Assembly (NCBI GenBank): GCA_022483045.1
Contig: JAKVOA010000002.1
Location: forward strand, 302,501 to 366,500
DNA: 64,000 bases
Direction: 5' to 3'
Source of the DNA: Oscillospiraceae bacterium
GTDB lineage: Bacteria; Bacillota; Clostridia; Oscillospirales; Acutalibacteraceae
A program made the translations under genes and the position numbers. Below, in pieces: positions 27,595 through 38,882 of this stretch. Under the pieces are notes generated by a model, which was given only the letters and a program-made list of their open reading frames with translations, was not told the DNA's origin and searched no databases. How positions within the stretch are numbered: the first letter of the stretch is position 1; each line of letters opens with the position of its first letter.

Positions 27595-28313
27595 CCAAAC
27601 GAAAAAGCCCGTGCTGCCCATACTGCGGAAAACGGGTAAATCCCCTGATGGCTTTTGTACTGAAAGATCAGGGTGAGTACCGCTGCACAAAGTGCCGTGG
27701 TATTTCCAATGTTCATCTCAATTACGCAATCTATCGCCTGGCGGTGGTTCTTGTGCTTACCTCCGCAGCAATTCTTTTGATAGAGGAAATCTTTATCCGC
27801 CGCTTTTCGTGGTATTCTCCCCTGCTCGTTTTTCTCCCATTTTTGTTTTTTTATCTTCTTTCGCCATTTTATGTGGAGCTGAGACGCCCAATTATTAAGC
27901 GCAAGCCCATTGGGCACCGTGCGCCAAACAGCATTACCGGCGGCATCAGTGATGAGGTGTATGCGGCATCTCTTGAAGGCACACAGACAGACAGCGGCGC
28001 AGAAGAGCCGACCGTGAGCGTACCTTCTCTGTACGACCGGCCGGCCTACCGCAGACAGCAGAGAACTGCCGCACCAAATGAGGAGCCGACGATTATGATG
28101 GACCACGTTAGTCGCCGTCCCGCCGCACAGCGTCCGCTGCGCAGCAGGCAGGAGGAAGTTTCGCCGCAAAAGGCCGTGCAGCAATTGGAAAAGAATGTGG
28201 CACAGCAGGCACACCCTGTGTTTTATGAGAAACCGCAAACAAAAGCGCCAGAGGGAAGATATCGCGCCTACCGCGCACCTCTTGGGGAAAATCAGGAGGA
28301 AAAACATGAGTAA
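27591..28313 (+). CDS. Zinc-ribbon membrane protein of unknown function
   Basis: A 240-residue protein. An N-terminal zinc ribbon (CPYCGK at about 9-14 and CTKC at about 32-35) is followed by two membrane helices (about 48-66 and 78-97) and a long hydrophilic, probably disordered cytosolic tail rich in Arg, Gln and Pro. I do not recognise a named family. It is translationally coupled to remB (ATGA) and overlaps the next gene, itself a zinc-ribbon membrane protein, suggesting a joint membrane role. GC content and codon use match the neighbours. Confidence 0.8.
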   Translation: MTKRKSPCCPYCGKRVNPLMAFVLKDQGEYRCTKCRGISNVHLNYAIYRLAVVLVLTSAAILLIEEIFIRRFSWYSPLLVFLPFLFFYLLSPFYVELRRPIIKRKPIGHRAPNSITGGISDEVYAASLEGTQTDSGAEEPTVSVPSLYDRPAYRRQQRTAAPNEEPTIMMDHVSRRPAAQRPLRSRQEEVSPQKAVQQLEKNVAQQAHPVFYEKPQTKAPEGRYRAYRAPLGENQEEKHE

Positions 28314-28608
28314 AAATCCTGCCTGCTGCCCGTGGTGCGGCGCGCATTTTTCGCTGGCAGAGCGCCTGCGCGCAAAACAGGAAAAGACAGACAGCTGCCC
28401 ATTTTGCGGGAAAAAGACGATGGCCTGCCGCAGCAAAAAAAGGCTTGTGCTGTTTTGGCTTTTGTTTGCGGGCATGTGTGCGGCTGATTTCTTTCTGCTG
28501 GTCTTTGGCGTGCCAATACTGGCAGTTTGGCTTTTAACAGCGGCTTTTGCAGCTGCGCTGTGGTTTTTGCGCGGCTGGACAGTTGTATTTCGCAAAAATT
28601 TATCCTGA
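28306..28608 (+). CDS. Small zinc-ribbon membrane protein
   Basis: A 100-residue protein with two CxxC knuckles at the N-terminus (CPWCG at about 8-12 and CPFCG at about 31-35) and two hydrophobic segments (about 47-67 and 70-89). The ATG at 28306 follows AGGAGG inside the end of the previous gene, overlapping by 8 bases. The zinc ribbon plus two-helix architecture repeats that of its upstream neighbour, so the pair may have arisen by duplication. Function unknown. Confidence 0.78.
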   Translation: MSKNPACCPWCGAHFSLAERLRAKQEKTDSCPFCGKKTMACRSKKRLVLFWLLFAGMCAADFFLLVFGVPILAVWLLTAAFAAALWFLRGWTVVFRKNLS

Positions 28609-28657
28609 AAAATGGCTTTACATACAAAGACAAAAGAAACCGCAGATACAGAAATAA

Positions 28658-30661
<2,004 letters not shown>

Positions 30662-30715
30662 CGCCTTTTTCGGCTTTGGATGCGGGCAGGTGTTTTCATT
30701 TTTCTTAAAATCTGG

Positions 30716-30721
30716 TATAAT
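30716..30721 (+). promoter_or_regulatory. Extended -10 promoter of the YcxB-like gene
   Basis: TGGTATAAT provides a TGN-extended perfect -10 box 60 bp upstream of the start at 30781. The matching -35 position (TTTTCA at 30693-30698) is weak, as is common with extended -10 promoters. Confidence 0.65.
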
Positions 30722-30780
30722 TATTTTATATCCGCCTGCCCAATCTTTAGGCTGGAGAACTGAAAAAGGAGTTACGCAGT

Positions 30781-31446
30781 ATGAGTGAAAAACGAATGGA
30801 AGAAGCGATGAAGCCTCCCGAACCGGAGGAACAGGCCGACGACAGCGACGGTATCCGATGGGACGGCAGCGAAGCAGAAATGGTGCCCGATGAGGACGCC
30901 AAAGCTTTTGATGAAACCCTGACAGCTGTAAAAATCAGCTATACGCTGACCGATGAAGAACTTTGCCGGGCCTACCTGCGGGTGGGCATGACCCGCACAA
31001 ACCGGCTTTTACTGGGGGGCATTTCTGTGCTTTCCTTTGCGGCGGCTGCCTTTTACGTGGTTTGGTTCTGCCTGCATTTATCGGGCGCTTCTCTGGCGTT
31101 TGCCGTGCTGTTTGCAGCACTGGGTGTCGTAACGGCTGTTTTTCCCCGGCTTTCCATTCGCAGATACGCGAAGAAAAACAATGACCATCAAAAATACATT
31201 TTAAAAATTTACCCGGATGTTATTGAGGGCGAACATGGCGGCAGCAAAATCACCATTCCGCTGGACGGCTCTTTTACCCGGGTGCATGAAAAAGGCCTGT
31301 TTCTGCTTTACAGCACAAAGGGCCCGATCGACCGCGACCACTTGCTGGTATTACCGCTGCGCAGCGTGGAACCGGATGTTTTAGCGGACGTTGAGGCAAT
31401 GCTTCGGGTCGGTACATGCCGAAGCAAAGGAAAATCCGTCCGATAA
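30781..31446 (+). CDS. YcxB-like membrane protein
   Basis: A 221-residue protein. An acidic, probably disordered N-terminus (about 1-50) is followed by two membrane helices (about 77-96 and 102-120) and a soluble C-terminal domain with the shape of the YcxB family (IEGEHGGSKITIPLDGSFTRVHEKGLFLLY split over about 148-180). Its role is unknown. It sits between gyrB and gyrA with its own promoter. The family call rests on domain layout and is moderately sure. Confidence 0.65.
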   Translation: MSEKRMEEAMKPPEPEEQADDSDGIRWDGSEAEMVPDEDAKAFDETLTAVKISYTLTDEELCRAYLRVGMTRTNRLLLGGISVLSFAAAAFYVVWFCLHLSGASLAFAVLFAALGVVTAVFPRLSIRRYAKKNNDHQKYILKIYPDVIEGEHGGSKITIPLDGSFTRVHEKGLFLLYSTKGPIDRDHLLVLPLRSVEPDVLADVEAMLRVGTCRSKGKSVR

Positions 31447-31542
31447 AATTGTTTCGCGGGATAAAAGAAAGAACCGCGGCTCTGCCCCAAAAAGCTTTTG
31501 GCGGCTTGCCGTGTACAGCTGCGCACAGGAGGAAATCCTTTC

Positions 31543-34140
31543 ATGGATGAGATTGAAAACGAAAATAACCAGAGAATCATTGATGTCGACTTAGAGGAAG
31601 AAGTACAGAAATCCTTCATGGCGTACTCTATGTCGGTCATTGTACAGCGTGCTCTGCCGGATGTGCGCGACGGCCTGAAGCCGGTGCACCGCCGCATTCT
31701 GTATGCAATGTATGAGGACGGCATTACGCCGGATAAGCCCTATAAAAAGTGCGCGACCACCGTGGGCGATGTACTGGGCCGGTACCATCCGCACGGTGAT
31801 GCCTCGGTGTATGACGCACTGGTGCGTCTGGCACAGGACTTTTCCATGCGCTATATGCTGGTCGACGGCCACGGCAACTTTGGCTCTGTTGATGGCGACC
31901 CGCCTGCTGCTTATCGTTACACAGAGTCCCGTATGAGCAAGCTGTCTGTCGAAATGCTGCGCGATATTGATAAAGAGACCGTCGACTTTGGGCCAAACTT
32001 CGACGACAGCCGCAAAGAACCCAAAGTGCTGCCCAGCCATTTTCCAAACCTTTTAGTCAACGGCTCCACCGGCATTGCTGTCGGCATGGCGACAAACATT
32101 CCGCCGCACAACTTGGGGGAAGTGATTGACGGCGTCTGTGCACTGATTGACAACCCCGACATTACTCTTGATGGTTTGATGGAGCACATTAAGGGCCCAG
32201 ATTTCCCGACCGCCGGCATTATTATGGGCCGTGCCGGAATCCGCGCCGCCTATGCTACCGGCCGCGGCCGCATTACTGTGCGCGCCCGTGCAGAGATTGT
32301 GGAGGAAAAGAATGGCCGCTTCAGCATTGTTGTGACCGAGCTGCCCTATCAGGTCAACAAAGCGCGCCTGATTGAAAGCATGGCTGACCTGGTCAAAAAT
32401 AAGCGTATCAACGGCATTTCTAATATTGAGGACCATTCCGACCGAAACGGCATGCATATTCTGATTACGCTTAAGCGGGACGCTTCCCCGCAGATTGTGC
32501 TCAATCAGCTGTATTCCTATACTCAACTGCAGACAACTTTCAGTGTGAATATGCTGGCAATTGTCGGCGCACACGAAAATTACGGCGGCGAGCCAAAGCT
32601 GCTGACCTTAAAGCAGATTCTGGAGTATTACGTCGATTTTCAGAAAGATGTTATTACCCGCAAAGCAAAGTTTGACCTGAAAAAAGCACTGGCCCGCGCA
32701 CATATTTTAGAGGGTTTAAAAATTGCTGTCGACAACATCGACGAAATCATTGCCATTATCCGTTCTAGTCGCGACCGCGCGACCGCGCGTGCACGCATGA
32801 CCGAGCGCTTTGGCTTGGACGATATCCAGACCCAGTCTATTGTACAGATGCCTTTGGGTGCTCTTACTGGTTTGGAGCGCAAAAAGCTGGAGGAAGAGCT
32901 GGCCGCTATCGAGGCGAAAGTCGCCGACCTGCGTGATATTTTGGCGCATGAAGAGCGTGTGCTGGCAATTATCAAGGAAGATGCCCAAAACGTAAAGAAG
33001 AAGTTTTCGGATGAGCGCCGTACAGAAATTGTTTCTGTTTCCGGCGAGGTCGATATTGAGGACCTGATTCCAGAGGAAGAGTGCGTGCTCACGCTTACCA
33101 ATTTTGGCTATGTCAAGCGCTTGGCAGCTGACACGTACCATACGCAGAACCGCGGCGGCCGCGGTATCAGCGCCATGACCCGCCGCGATGAAGATGTCGC
33201 GAGCGAAATGTTTGTCTGCGGCAGCCACGACTATGTGCTGTTCTTTACAAACTTTGGCCGGGTCTACCGTTTGAAGTGCTATGAAGTGCCAGAGGGCAGC
33301 CGCACCAGCAAAGGTGTCAATATTGCCAACCTGCTGCCGATTTCACAGGGCGAAAGCGTCACTTCCATGATTCGCGTACCGGAATTTGACGATGAAAGTT
33401 ACCTGTGCATGGTTACCCGCAACGGTATTATCAAGCGCACCCCGCTCTCAGCCTACAACACCGCACGTAAAGGCGGCGTGATTGCGCTTGACCTCAATGA
33501 GGGTGATGAACTGTGCTGGGTGCGTCTGACGACCGGTGATGATGAGCTGCTGGTTGCAACCCATTTGGGTATGGCAATTCGCTTTAACGAAAATGATGTG
33601 CGCCCTATGGGGCGTGTTGCACACGGTGTAAAGGCCATCACGCTGAAAGACAGCGACTATGTTGTCGGCATGAGTATTCTGCGCGAGGGCGGCCGGGTGC
33701 TGACCGTCAGCGAGACCGGCTTTGGTCGGCTGTCGCCCATTGAGGACTACCGCATGCAGAACCGCGGCGGCAAGGGCCTGACAAACTACCATATCGACAA
33801 ATACGGCTGTGTGGCGGCGATTAAGGTCGTAGACCTGACAGATGATATCATTTTAATTTCTGAAGAGGGTATTATTATCCGAATTCCCGCCGATTCCATC
33901 CGCATTTGTGCGCGCCCAAGCAAGGGCGTCAAGGTTATGCGCCTGACCGGCACCGATAAGGTCATCACGCTGGCCCGCACTGAACACGAAGACGATACAC
34001 CTACTGATGCCCTGCCGGACAATGATGATGATGCAGACGAAGAATCGGAAGACGACCTACAGACGGACGAAGACGACGAAAATACAGAAAAACCCGACGA
34101 ATCCACAAATGCTGAGGGGAAAACAAATGATACAGACTGA
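31543..34140 (+). CDS. gyrA: DNA gyrase subunit A
   Basis: An 865-residue subunit that cuts and rejoins DNA through the tyrosine in [14 protein letters not shown]. The C-terminal beta-pinwheel carries a GyrA box (QNRGGRGI) and a second copy (QNRGGKGL), which separates gyrase from Topo IV. In the quinolone-determining region the sequence is [14 protein letters not shown], with Ala at the place of E. coli Ser83. A long acidic tail (about residues 825-865) is rich in Asp, Glu and Thr. AGGAGG precedes the ATG at 31543. It overlaps the next gene. Confidence 0.96.
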   Translation: MDEIENENNQRIIDVDLEEEVQKSFMAYSMSVIVQRALPDVRDGLKPVHRRILYAMYEDGITPDKPYKKCATTVGDVLGRYHPHGDASVYDALVRLAQDFSMRYMLVDGHGNFGSVDGDPPAAYRYTESRMSKLSVEMLRDIDKETVDFGPNFDDSRKEPKVLPSHFPNLLVNGSTGIAVGMATNIPPHNLGEVIDGVCALIDNPDITLDGLMEHIKGPDFPTAGIIMGRAGIRAAYATGRGRITVRARAEIVEEKNGRFSIVVTELPYQVNKARLIESMADLVKNKRINGISNIEDHSDRNGMHILITLKRDASPQIVLNQLYSYTQLQTTFSVNMLAIVGAHENYGGEPKLLTLKQILEYYVDFQKDVITRKAKFDLKKALARAHILEGLKIAVDNIDEIIAIIRSSRDRATARARMTERFGLDDIQTQSIVQMPLGALTGLERKKLEEELAAIEAKVADLRDILAHEERVLAIIKEDAQNVKKKFSDERRTEIVSVSGEVDIEDLIPEEECVLTLTNFGYVKRLAADTYHTQNRGGRGISAMTRRDEDVASEMFVCGSHDYVLFFTNFGRVYRLKCYEVPEGSRTSKGVNIANLLPISQGESVTSMIRVPEFDDESYLCMVTRNGIIKRTPLSAYNTARKGGVIALDLNEGDELCWVRLTTGDDELLVATHLGMAIRFNENDVRPMGRVAHGVKAITLKDSDYVVGMSILREGGRVLTVSETGFGRLSPIEDYRMQNRGGKGLTNYHIDKYGCVAAIKVVDLTDDIILISEEGIIIRIPADSIRICARPSKGVKVMRLTGTDKVITLARTEHEDDTPTDALPDNDDDADEESEDDLQTDEDDENTEKPDESTNAEGKTNDTD

Positions 34141-34675
34141 GAAAACACTGAAGCGCAAAGATGTGTATCATGGCCGCATTCTGCAAATGCACGTCGATCA
34201 AGTACAGCTGCAGGACGGCAGCATTTCCACCCGGGAATGCGTTGACCACCCGGGCGGCGTCTGTGTAGCGGCAATTACAGCAGAAAACGAAGTTCTGCTG
34301 GTTACGCAGTTCCGCTACCCGTACCGGGAAGCGGTGATCGAGGTGCCCGCCGGCAAACTGGACCACCCCGGTGAGGACCCGCTGGAAGCTTGTAAACGGG
34401 AGCAGAAAGAAGAAACCGGGACGGCGGCTGACCAATATGTGCCGCTCGGTGTGCTGTACCCCTCCCCCGGCTACACCAATGAAAAGCTGCATTTGTTTGC
34501 CTGCCGCATTACTTCTCAGGGCAGCCAGCACTTAGATGACGGCGAATTTCTGGAAGTGGAGCGCGTTCCGCTTGTCCGGGCACTTGAAATGATTGACCGC
34601 GGCGAGATTCGGGACGCAAAGACACAGGTCGTTATTTTGCGCGCTGCGCAGCTTGTAAGAGACGGAAAACTGTAA
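34127..34675 (+). CDS. nudF: ADP-ribose pyrophosphatase (Nudix hydrolase)
   Basis: A 182-residue Nudix enzyme, likely hydrolysing ADP-ribose to AMP and ribose 5-phosphate. The Nudix box reads [20 protein letters not shown] then ETG, with the catalytic REQKEE helix intact; there is one more residue than the usual five between the first Gly and Glu. PAGKLD and [15 protein letters not shown] are typical of the ADPRase subfamily. The ATG at 34127 follows GAGGGG and overlaps the gyrA end by 14 bases. Confidence 0.88.
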   Translation: MIQTEKTLKRKDVYHGRILQMHVDQVQLQDGSISTRECVDHPGGVCVAAITAENEVLLVTQFRYPYREAVIEVPAGKLDHPGEDPLEACKREQKEETGTAADQYVPLGVLYPSPGYTNEKLHLFACRITSQGSQHLDDGEFLEVERVPLVRALEMIDRGEIRDAKTQVVILRAAQLVRDGKL

Positions 34676-34722
34676 AGAAAACGCTTGTTTTGTGAAAAAG
34701 TTTATTTTTTTGCAGATTTTTA

Positions 34723-34832
34723 TTGATTTTTTGTATTGTATGTTGTATGATATAAGCAACCGAAATTGTTTGTTTTAGAGAAAGAGCAAAACGAGCAAGG
34801 GCTTCGCCTTTGTTTGCTTTGCTCTTTTTTTT
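34723..34832 (+). promoter_or_regulatory. glp operon promoter and leader terminator (GlpP antitermination target)
   Basis: TTGATT (34723-34728) and TATGAT (34746-34751) are 17 bp apart. About 30 nt into the transcript, AGAGCAAA pairs with TTTGCTCT (34783-34825) and CAAGGG with CCTTTG inside it, closed by a CTTCG-type loop and followed by T8. This strong terminator lies before the first gene, 45 bp upstream of its start. The operon is followed by glpP, encoding a leader-RNA antiterminator, so G3P-dependent antitermination here is very likely. Confidence 0.8.
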
Positions 34833-34876
34833 GCGACACAAAGGCAAAATCCTATCAAAGACAGGAGGAAATCTAT

Positions 34877-36322
34877 ATGTACGATGTAGCAATCATAGGC
34901 TGCGGCGTGGTTGGTGCCGCAACTGCCTATGCGCTTTCCCGCTACGACATGAAAGTGGTCGTGCTGGAAGCAGAGAATGACGTTGCCGAAGGTGCTACAA
35001 AGGCCAACAGCGCTATTTTACACGCAGGCTTTGACCCAGAACCCAACACCAGCATGGCACGCCTGAATGTTGATGGCATTGCTCTGGCAAAGCAGATCTG
35101 TGACCGTTTGGATGTTCCATATAAGATCTGTGGAAGCTTGGTACTGGCGCTTTCTCCAGAGGAACTGCCGCATTTGCAGCATTTGTATGACAATGGGATT
35201 GCAAATGGTGTGCCGGATATTCATCTGCTCTCTGCAGAAGAGACTCTGCAGCGTGAGCCGAACCTTTCCAAGACGGTGCAGGGTGCTTTGTGGGCGCCGA
35301 GCGCCGGAATTATCAGCCCGTGGGAGTACGCGCTGGCTATGATCGAGGTCGCTGTACGCAATGGCGTAGAGCTGCGCCGCAGCTGCCCGGTTTCCAACAT
35401 CCGCAAAAAAGACGGCGTCTTTTCTGTATCTATTCCCAGTGATACAGTAGAGGCGAAATATGTGATCAATGCTGCCGGTGTTTATTCCGACAAAATTCAC
35501 AACATGATTTGCAAGCCAAGCTTCCATATTATTCCGACCCGCGGCGAATATTATGTGCTGGACAAAAACGAGGGCGAGCTTGTGCACTCTACCATTTTCC
35601 AGTGCCCAAGCAAGGTAGGCAAAGGCGTTTTGGTTTCGCCAACGGTTGACGGCAACCTGATTGTAGGCCCGAATGCCGAAGAAGTTGGGCCGGAAGATCG
35701 CGGCTGCACCGCCGCAGGTCTCAGCTTTATTGCAGAGACTGCTCGCCGCAGTGTGCCGGGTTTCAGTCTTGGCGACTCTATCCGCAACTTTGCCGGTGTG
35801 CGCGCCAATGTCGATACAGGCGACTTCATCATCGGTGAGGCACCGGATGTAGAGAACTTTATCGATTTAGCCGGCATCAAGTCACCGGGCCTTTCTTCCT
35901 CTGCAGCGATTGCACTGGAAGTCATTAAGATTTTCCAGAAAAAGCGCGTCTTGCCGGAAAAGAAGAAAGACTACAAAGATGGCCGCAAAAAGATTCACTT
36001 TAAGCAACTTTCTGCGGAAGAAAAGGCAAAACTGGTGCACGAGCATCCAGAGTACGGCCGCGTCATCTGCCGCTGCGAAACAGTGACCGAGGGCGAAATC
36101 CTCAACGCCATTCACAGCGACGTGCCCGCAAGAACTATAGACGGCGTCAAGCGCCGCTGCAATGCCGGCATGGGCCGCTGCCAGGGTGGCTTCTGTGGAC
36201 CGCGTGTCCTTGAAATCCTGTGCCGCGAGCTGCACATAGACCCGCTGCAGGTTCTGCAGGACCGCGACGGCAGCTATGTACTGGAATCTGAAACAAAGCA
36301 GGGAGGGAAACACCATGTATGA
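34877..36322 (+). CDS. FAD-dependent glycerol-3-phosphate dehydrogenase/oxidase-like protein with BFD-like Fe-S domain
   Basis: A 481-residue protein. The N-terminal FAD fold (IIGCGVVGAATAYALSRYD) starts a DAO-type oxidoreductase domain up to about 365. A C-terminal BFD-like [2Fe-2S] domain has cysteines in VICRCETVTEGE and RRCNAGMGRCQGGFC. This architecture is that of GlpA-like enzymes that feed electrons to a separate FAD/NAD partner, encoded next. It likely oxidises glycerol 3-phosphate to dihydroxyacetone phosphate in the cytoplasm or at the membrane. AGGAGG precedes the ATG at 34877. The substrate is inferred from the GlpP neighbour; a 2-hydroxyglutarate-type substrate is possible. Confidence 0.85.
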   Translation: MYDVAIIGCGVVGAATAYALSRYDMKVVVLEAENDVAEGATKANSAILHAGFDPEPNTSMARLNVDGIALAKQICDRLDVPYKICGSLVLALSPEELPHLQHLYDNGIANGVPDIHLLSAEETLQREPNLSKTVQGALWAPSAGIISPWEYALAMIEVAVRNGVELRRSCPVSNIRKKDGVFSVSIPSDTVEAKYVINAAGVYSDKIHNMICKPSFHIIPTRGEYYVLDKNEGELVHSTIFQCPSKVGKGVLVSPTVDGNLIVGPNAEEVGPEDRGCTAAGLSFIAETARRSVPGFSLGDSIRNFAGVRANVDTGDFIIGEAPDVENFIDLAGIKSPGLSSSAAIALEVIKIFQKKRVLPEKKKDYKDGRKKIHFKQLSAEEKAKLVHEHPEYGRVICRCETVTEGEILNAIHSDVPARTIDGVKRRCNAGMGRCQGGFCGPRVLEILCRELHIDPLQVLQDRDGSYVLESETKQGGKHHV

Positions 36323-37577
36323 TCTGGTTGTAATTGGCGGCGGCCCTGCTGGCCTGGCCGCAGCATATCAGGCATATCAGCACGGCCTGCGCAATATTCT
36401 GATTTTGGAACGCGATAAGGAGCTGGGCGGCATTTTAAACCAGTGCATTCATAATGGCTTTGGCCTGCACCGCTTCGGCGAGCAGCTGACCGGCCCGGAA
36501 TATGCCGGCCGCTTCATTAAAATGCTCAATGACACCAATGTACAGGTCAGCTTGGACACCATGGTGCTGGATGTGACCCCCGACAAAAAAGTACATTGTG
36601 TTTCTAAAAAAGAGGGATACCGCATTATTGACGCAAAAAGTGTCATTCTCTGCATGGGCTGCCGGGAGCGCACCCGCGGCGCCATCGGCATTCCGGGTAC
36701 ACGCCCGGCCGGTATTTACACCGCCGGCACCGCACAGCGGTATGCCAATATCGAGGGCTATATGGTGGGCAAGCGCGTGCTGATTTTGGGCAGTGGCGAT
36801 ATCGGCTTGATTATGGCTCGCCGTATGACACTGGAGGGTGCAAAAGTGCTGGCCTGTGTCGAGTTAATGCCGTACTCCAGCGGCCTGACCCGCAACATTG
36901 TGCAATGCCTGCAGGATTTCAATATTCCGCTGTATCTTTCCCATACGATTACGGATATCCAGGGCAACGGCCGTGTTGAAAAGGTAATCGTCGCCAAAGT
37001 CGGCCCCGACCGCAAGCCGATTCCCGGTACCGAAATGGAATTTGACTGCGATACCATTCTGCTCAGCGTTGGCTTGATTCCAGAAAATGAGCTAACCCGC
37101 CAGGCCGGCATTGAAATGGACCCGCACACAAAGGGCGCTGTGGTCTATGAGAATATGGAAACCAGTATCCCCGGCGTTTTTGCCAGCGGCAATGTGGTAC
37201 AGGTGCATGACCTGGTCGACTTTGTTTCCGGTGAAAGTGAATTGGCCGGTGCTTCTGCTGCCGAATATGTAGAAAAAGGCGAGCCGGAAAGCGGCCGCGT
37301 ACTGAATTTGCAGGTCGGCGACGGAGTTGGCTATACGGTGCCGCAGCGCGTGCGCATGGGCAATGTCGACAAGAATGTGACAGTTTCTTTCCGTGTACGC
37401 CGTATTTACGGTACCAGCAGCATTGTGGTCAAGAGTGGGGATACTGTTGTCGCACGCTTTAAGCGCGAGCGCATGACCCCCGGCGAGATGGAACATATCA
37501 CGCTGCCCCGTGTTCTGCTGGAAAAAGCCCCGCAGGATACGCTGACAGTACAGGCTGAGGAGGCACAAAAATCATGA
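36315..37577 (+). CDS. FAD/NAD(P)-dependent oxidoreductase, partner subunit (GlpB-like role)
   Basis: A 420-residue flavoprotein. The FAD fold VIGGGPAGLAAAYQA and an NAD(P)-binding fold LILGSGDIGLIMARRM (about 155-170) frame the motif LCMGCRERTRGAIGIPGTRPAG. VFASGNVVQVHDLVD near the C-terminus closes the FAD site. It overlaps the preceding gene by 8 bases and the DUF1667 gene by 4, so the three are made together, probably as a complex passing electrons from glycerol 3-phosphate to NAD or another acceptor. Confidence 0.87.
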   Translation: MYDLVVIGGGPAGLAAAYQAYQHGLRNILILERDKELGGILNQCIHNGFGLHRFGEQLTGPEYAGRFIKMLNDTNVQVSLDTMVLDVTPDKKVHCVSKKEGYRIIDAKSVILCMGCRERTRGAIGIPGTRPAGIYTAGTAQRYANIEGYMVGKRVLILGSGDIGLIMARRMTLEGAKVLACVELMPYSSGLTRNIVQCLQDFNIPLYLSHTITDIQGNGRVEKVIVAKVGPDRKPIPGTEMEFDCDTILLSVGLIPENELTRQAGIEMDPHTKGAVVYENMETSIPGVFASGNVVQVHDLVDFVSGESELAGASAAEYVEKGEPESGRVLNLQVGDGVGYTVPQRVRMGNVDKNVTVSFRVRRIYGTSSIVVKSGDTVVARFKRERMTPGEMEHITLPRVLLEKAPQDTLTVQAEEAQKS

Positions 37578-37918
37578 AAGAAGTCATTTGCATCTGCTGC
37601 CCCAAGGGCTGCCATCTTCAGGTAGATGAAGAACATGATTATAAAGTGACCGGCAATGGGTGCCCAAACGGCCTTGCTTACGGCAAAGAGGAAATTACAA
37701 ATCCTACCCGCATTGTTACCAGCACCGTGCGTGTGACGGGCGGCATTCACCCCCGCTGCCCTGTCAAAACAGACAAGGCAGTGCCCAAAAAACTGGTACC
37801 CGCAGTGATGGAGGCGCTGAACGATATCGACTTAAAAGCGCCGGCAGCCGGCGGTGCAGTCGTTATAGAGCATGTCTGCGGCACCGATGCCAATATTGTG
37901 ACAACACGCAGTATCTGA
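37574..37918 (+). CDS. DUF1667 small cysteine protein
   Basis: A 114-residue protein with cysteine motifs CICCPKGC (about 7-14), GNGCPNG and HPRCPVKT, typical of DUF1667, which accompanies the GlpA-like and FAD/NAD oxidoreductase pair in clostridia. The cysteines suggest Fe-S or metal binding as an electron-transfer subunit; this is inferred. The ATG overlaps the previous stop by four bases. Confidence 0.88.
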   Translation: MKEVICICCPKGCHLQVDEEHDYKVTGNGCPNGLAYGKEEITNPTRIVTSTVRVTGGIHPRCPVKTDKAVPKKLVPAVMEALNDIDLKAPAAGGAVVIEHVCGTDANIVTTRSI

Positions 37919-37954
37919 TAAAAAAGCTTACAACAAAAAGGCCCAATCCCTGTA

Positions 37955-37990
37955 AAAGACCGCTGTGCTTTTGCATAGTGGTCTTTATTT
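37955..37990 (+). terminator. Terminator of the glp operon
   Basis: AAAGACC and GGTCTTT close a stem of about 14 pairs (with two G-U pairs) around a TTTT loop, followed by ATTTG. It is 37 bp after the DUF1667 stop. Confidence 0.75.
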
Positions 37991-37997
37991 GTTGAGT

Positions 37998-38026
37998 TTG
38001 CACTATATTTATGAATGTGATACAAT
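37998..38026 (+). promoter_or_regulatory. glpP promoter
   Basis: TTGCAC (37998-38003) and TACAAT (38021-38026) are separated by 17 bp, 33 bp before the glpP start. glpP is therefore expressed independently of the operon it controls. Confidence 0.75.
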
Positions 38027-38058
38027 AATTTAAATAATTTTTCATAGGAGGAAAATAA

Positions 38059-38622
38059 ATGCACGCATTAGGGGAACGAATTATTGCCAATCCGGTTATT
38101 GCGGCAGTGAAAACCGAAGGGGCCCTGCAGGATGCGCTGAAATCTGATTGTGACGTTATTTTCCTGTTGACTTCAACGGTCATGGATGTAAAAGAATGTG
38201 TAGAAAAGATTCACGAAGCGCAAAAGCTGGCTGTTGTGCATGTCGATTTAGTAGAGGGACTCAGCACCAGAGAAATTGCGGTAGACGGTCTAATTTCTAT
38301 TTGTCACCCCGACGGCATTATTTCCACACACCCCACCCTGATTCGGCGGGCGCGCCACCGTGGACTGCTCACTGTGCAGCGTGCATTTATCCTGGACTCT
38401 ATGTCGATTACAAGCCTGTACCCGCAGCTAGAGCTTGGCAAACCCGACTTTGTCGAAATTTTGCCCGGCATTATCCCGCGCGTGGTTGGGGAACTATGTA
38501 AGAATGTTTCCATTCCTGTCATTACCGGGGGCCTGATTCACACCAAAGAAGAAGTGATGGCAAATATGGCAGCCGGAGCAGTGGCTATTTCCACTTCCTG
38601 CCCAGATGTATGGGCCATGTAG
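38059..38622 (+). CDS. glpP: Glycerol-3-phosphate-responsive antiterminator GlpP
   Basis: A 187-residue TIM-barrel-like RNA-binding regulator. In B. subtilis, GlpP with glycerol 3-phosphate binds leader mRNA and prevents termination. Recognisable stretches are NPVIAAVKTEG, VDLVEGLS, DGIISTHPTLI, QRAFILDSMS, DFVEILPGI and VITGGLI. AGGAGG precedes the ATG. Its presumed target is the leader hairpin at 34783-34832. Confidence 0.93.
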   Translation: MHALGERIIANPVIAAVKTEGALQDALKSDCDVIFLLTSTVMDVKECVEKIHEAQKLAVVHVDLVEGLSTREIAVDGLISICHPDGIISTHPTLIRRARHRGLLTVQRAFILDSMSITSLYPQLELGKPDFVEILPGIIPRVVGELCKNVSIPVITGGLIHTKEEVMANMAAGAVAISTSCPDVWAM

Positions 38623-38677
38623 GGCTGCATACAGAAACAAACCATTTGCGCCGCGGCCGGATATTTTTATGATGAAT

Positions 38678-38723
38678 AAAGGCGTCTCACAGATTTCAAA
38701 CGAAGTCTGCGGGGTGCCTTTTT
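38678..38723 (+). terminator. Terminator after glpP
   Basis: AAAGGC and GCCTTT close an extended imperfect hairpin whose inner part pairs CAGATTTC with GAAGTCTG, followed by a T-run. It separates the core genome region from the accessory region to the right. Confidence 0.75.
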
Positions 38724-38882
38724 AAATTTGATTTTTTAGAGCGAAAATACAGGGATTTCTTTTCATACGGAAAGCTGCGGAATCGTTCATAAAGCAGGGG
38801 CTTCCGATAATATAAATAACATGTACATGTAAAAAGAAGGGAACCCAAAAATACAAAAACAGTAGAGAGAGGAAACTGACAC

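Noticed and set aside
38819..38830. Palindrome ACATGTACATGT upstream of the nucleotidyltransferase gene
   Set aside because: Short and simple; without further copies it cannot be called an operator.
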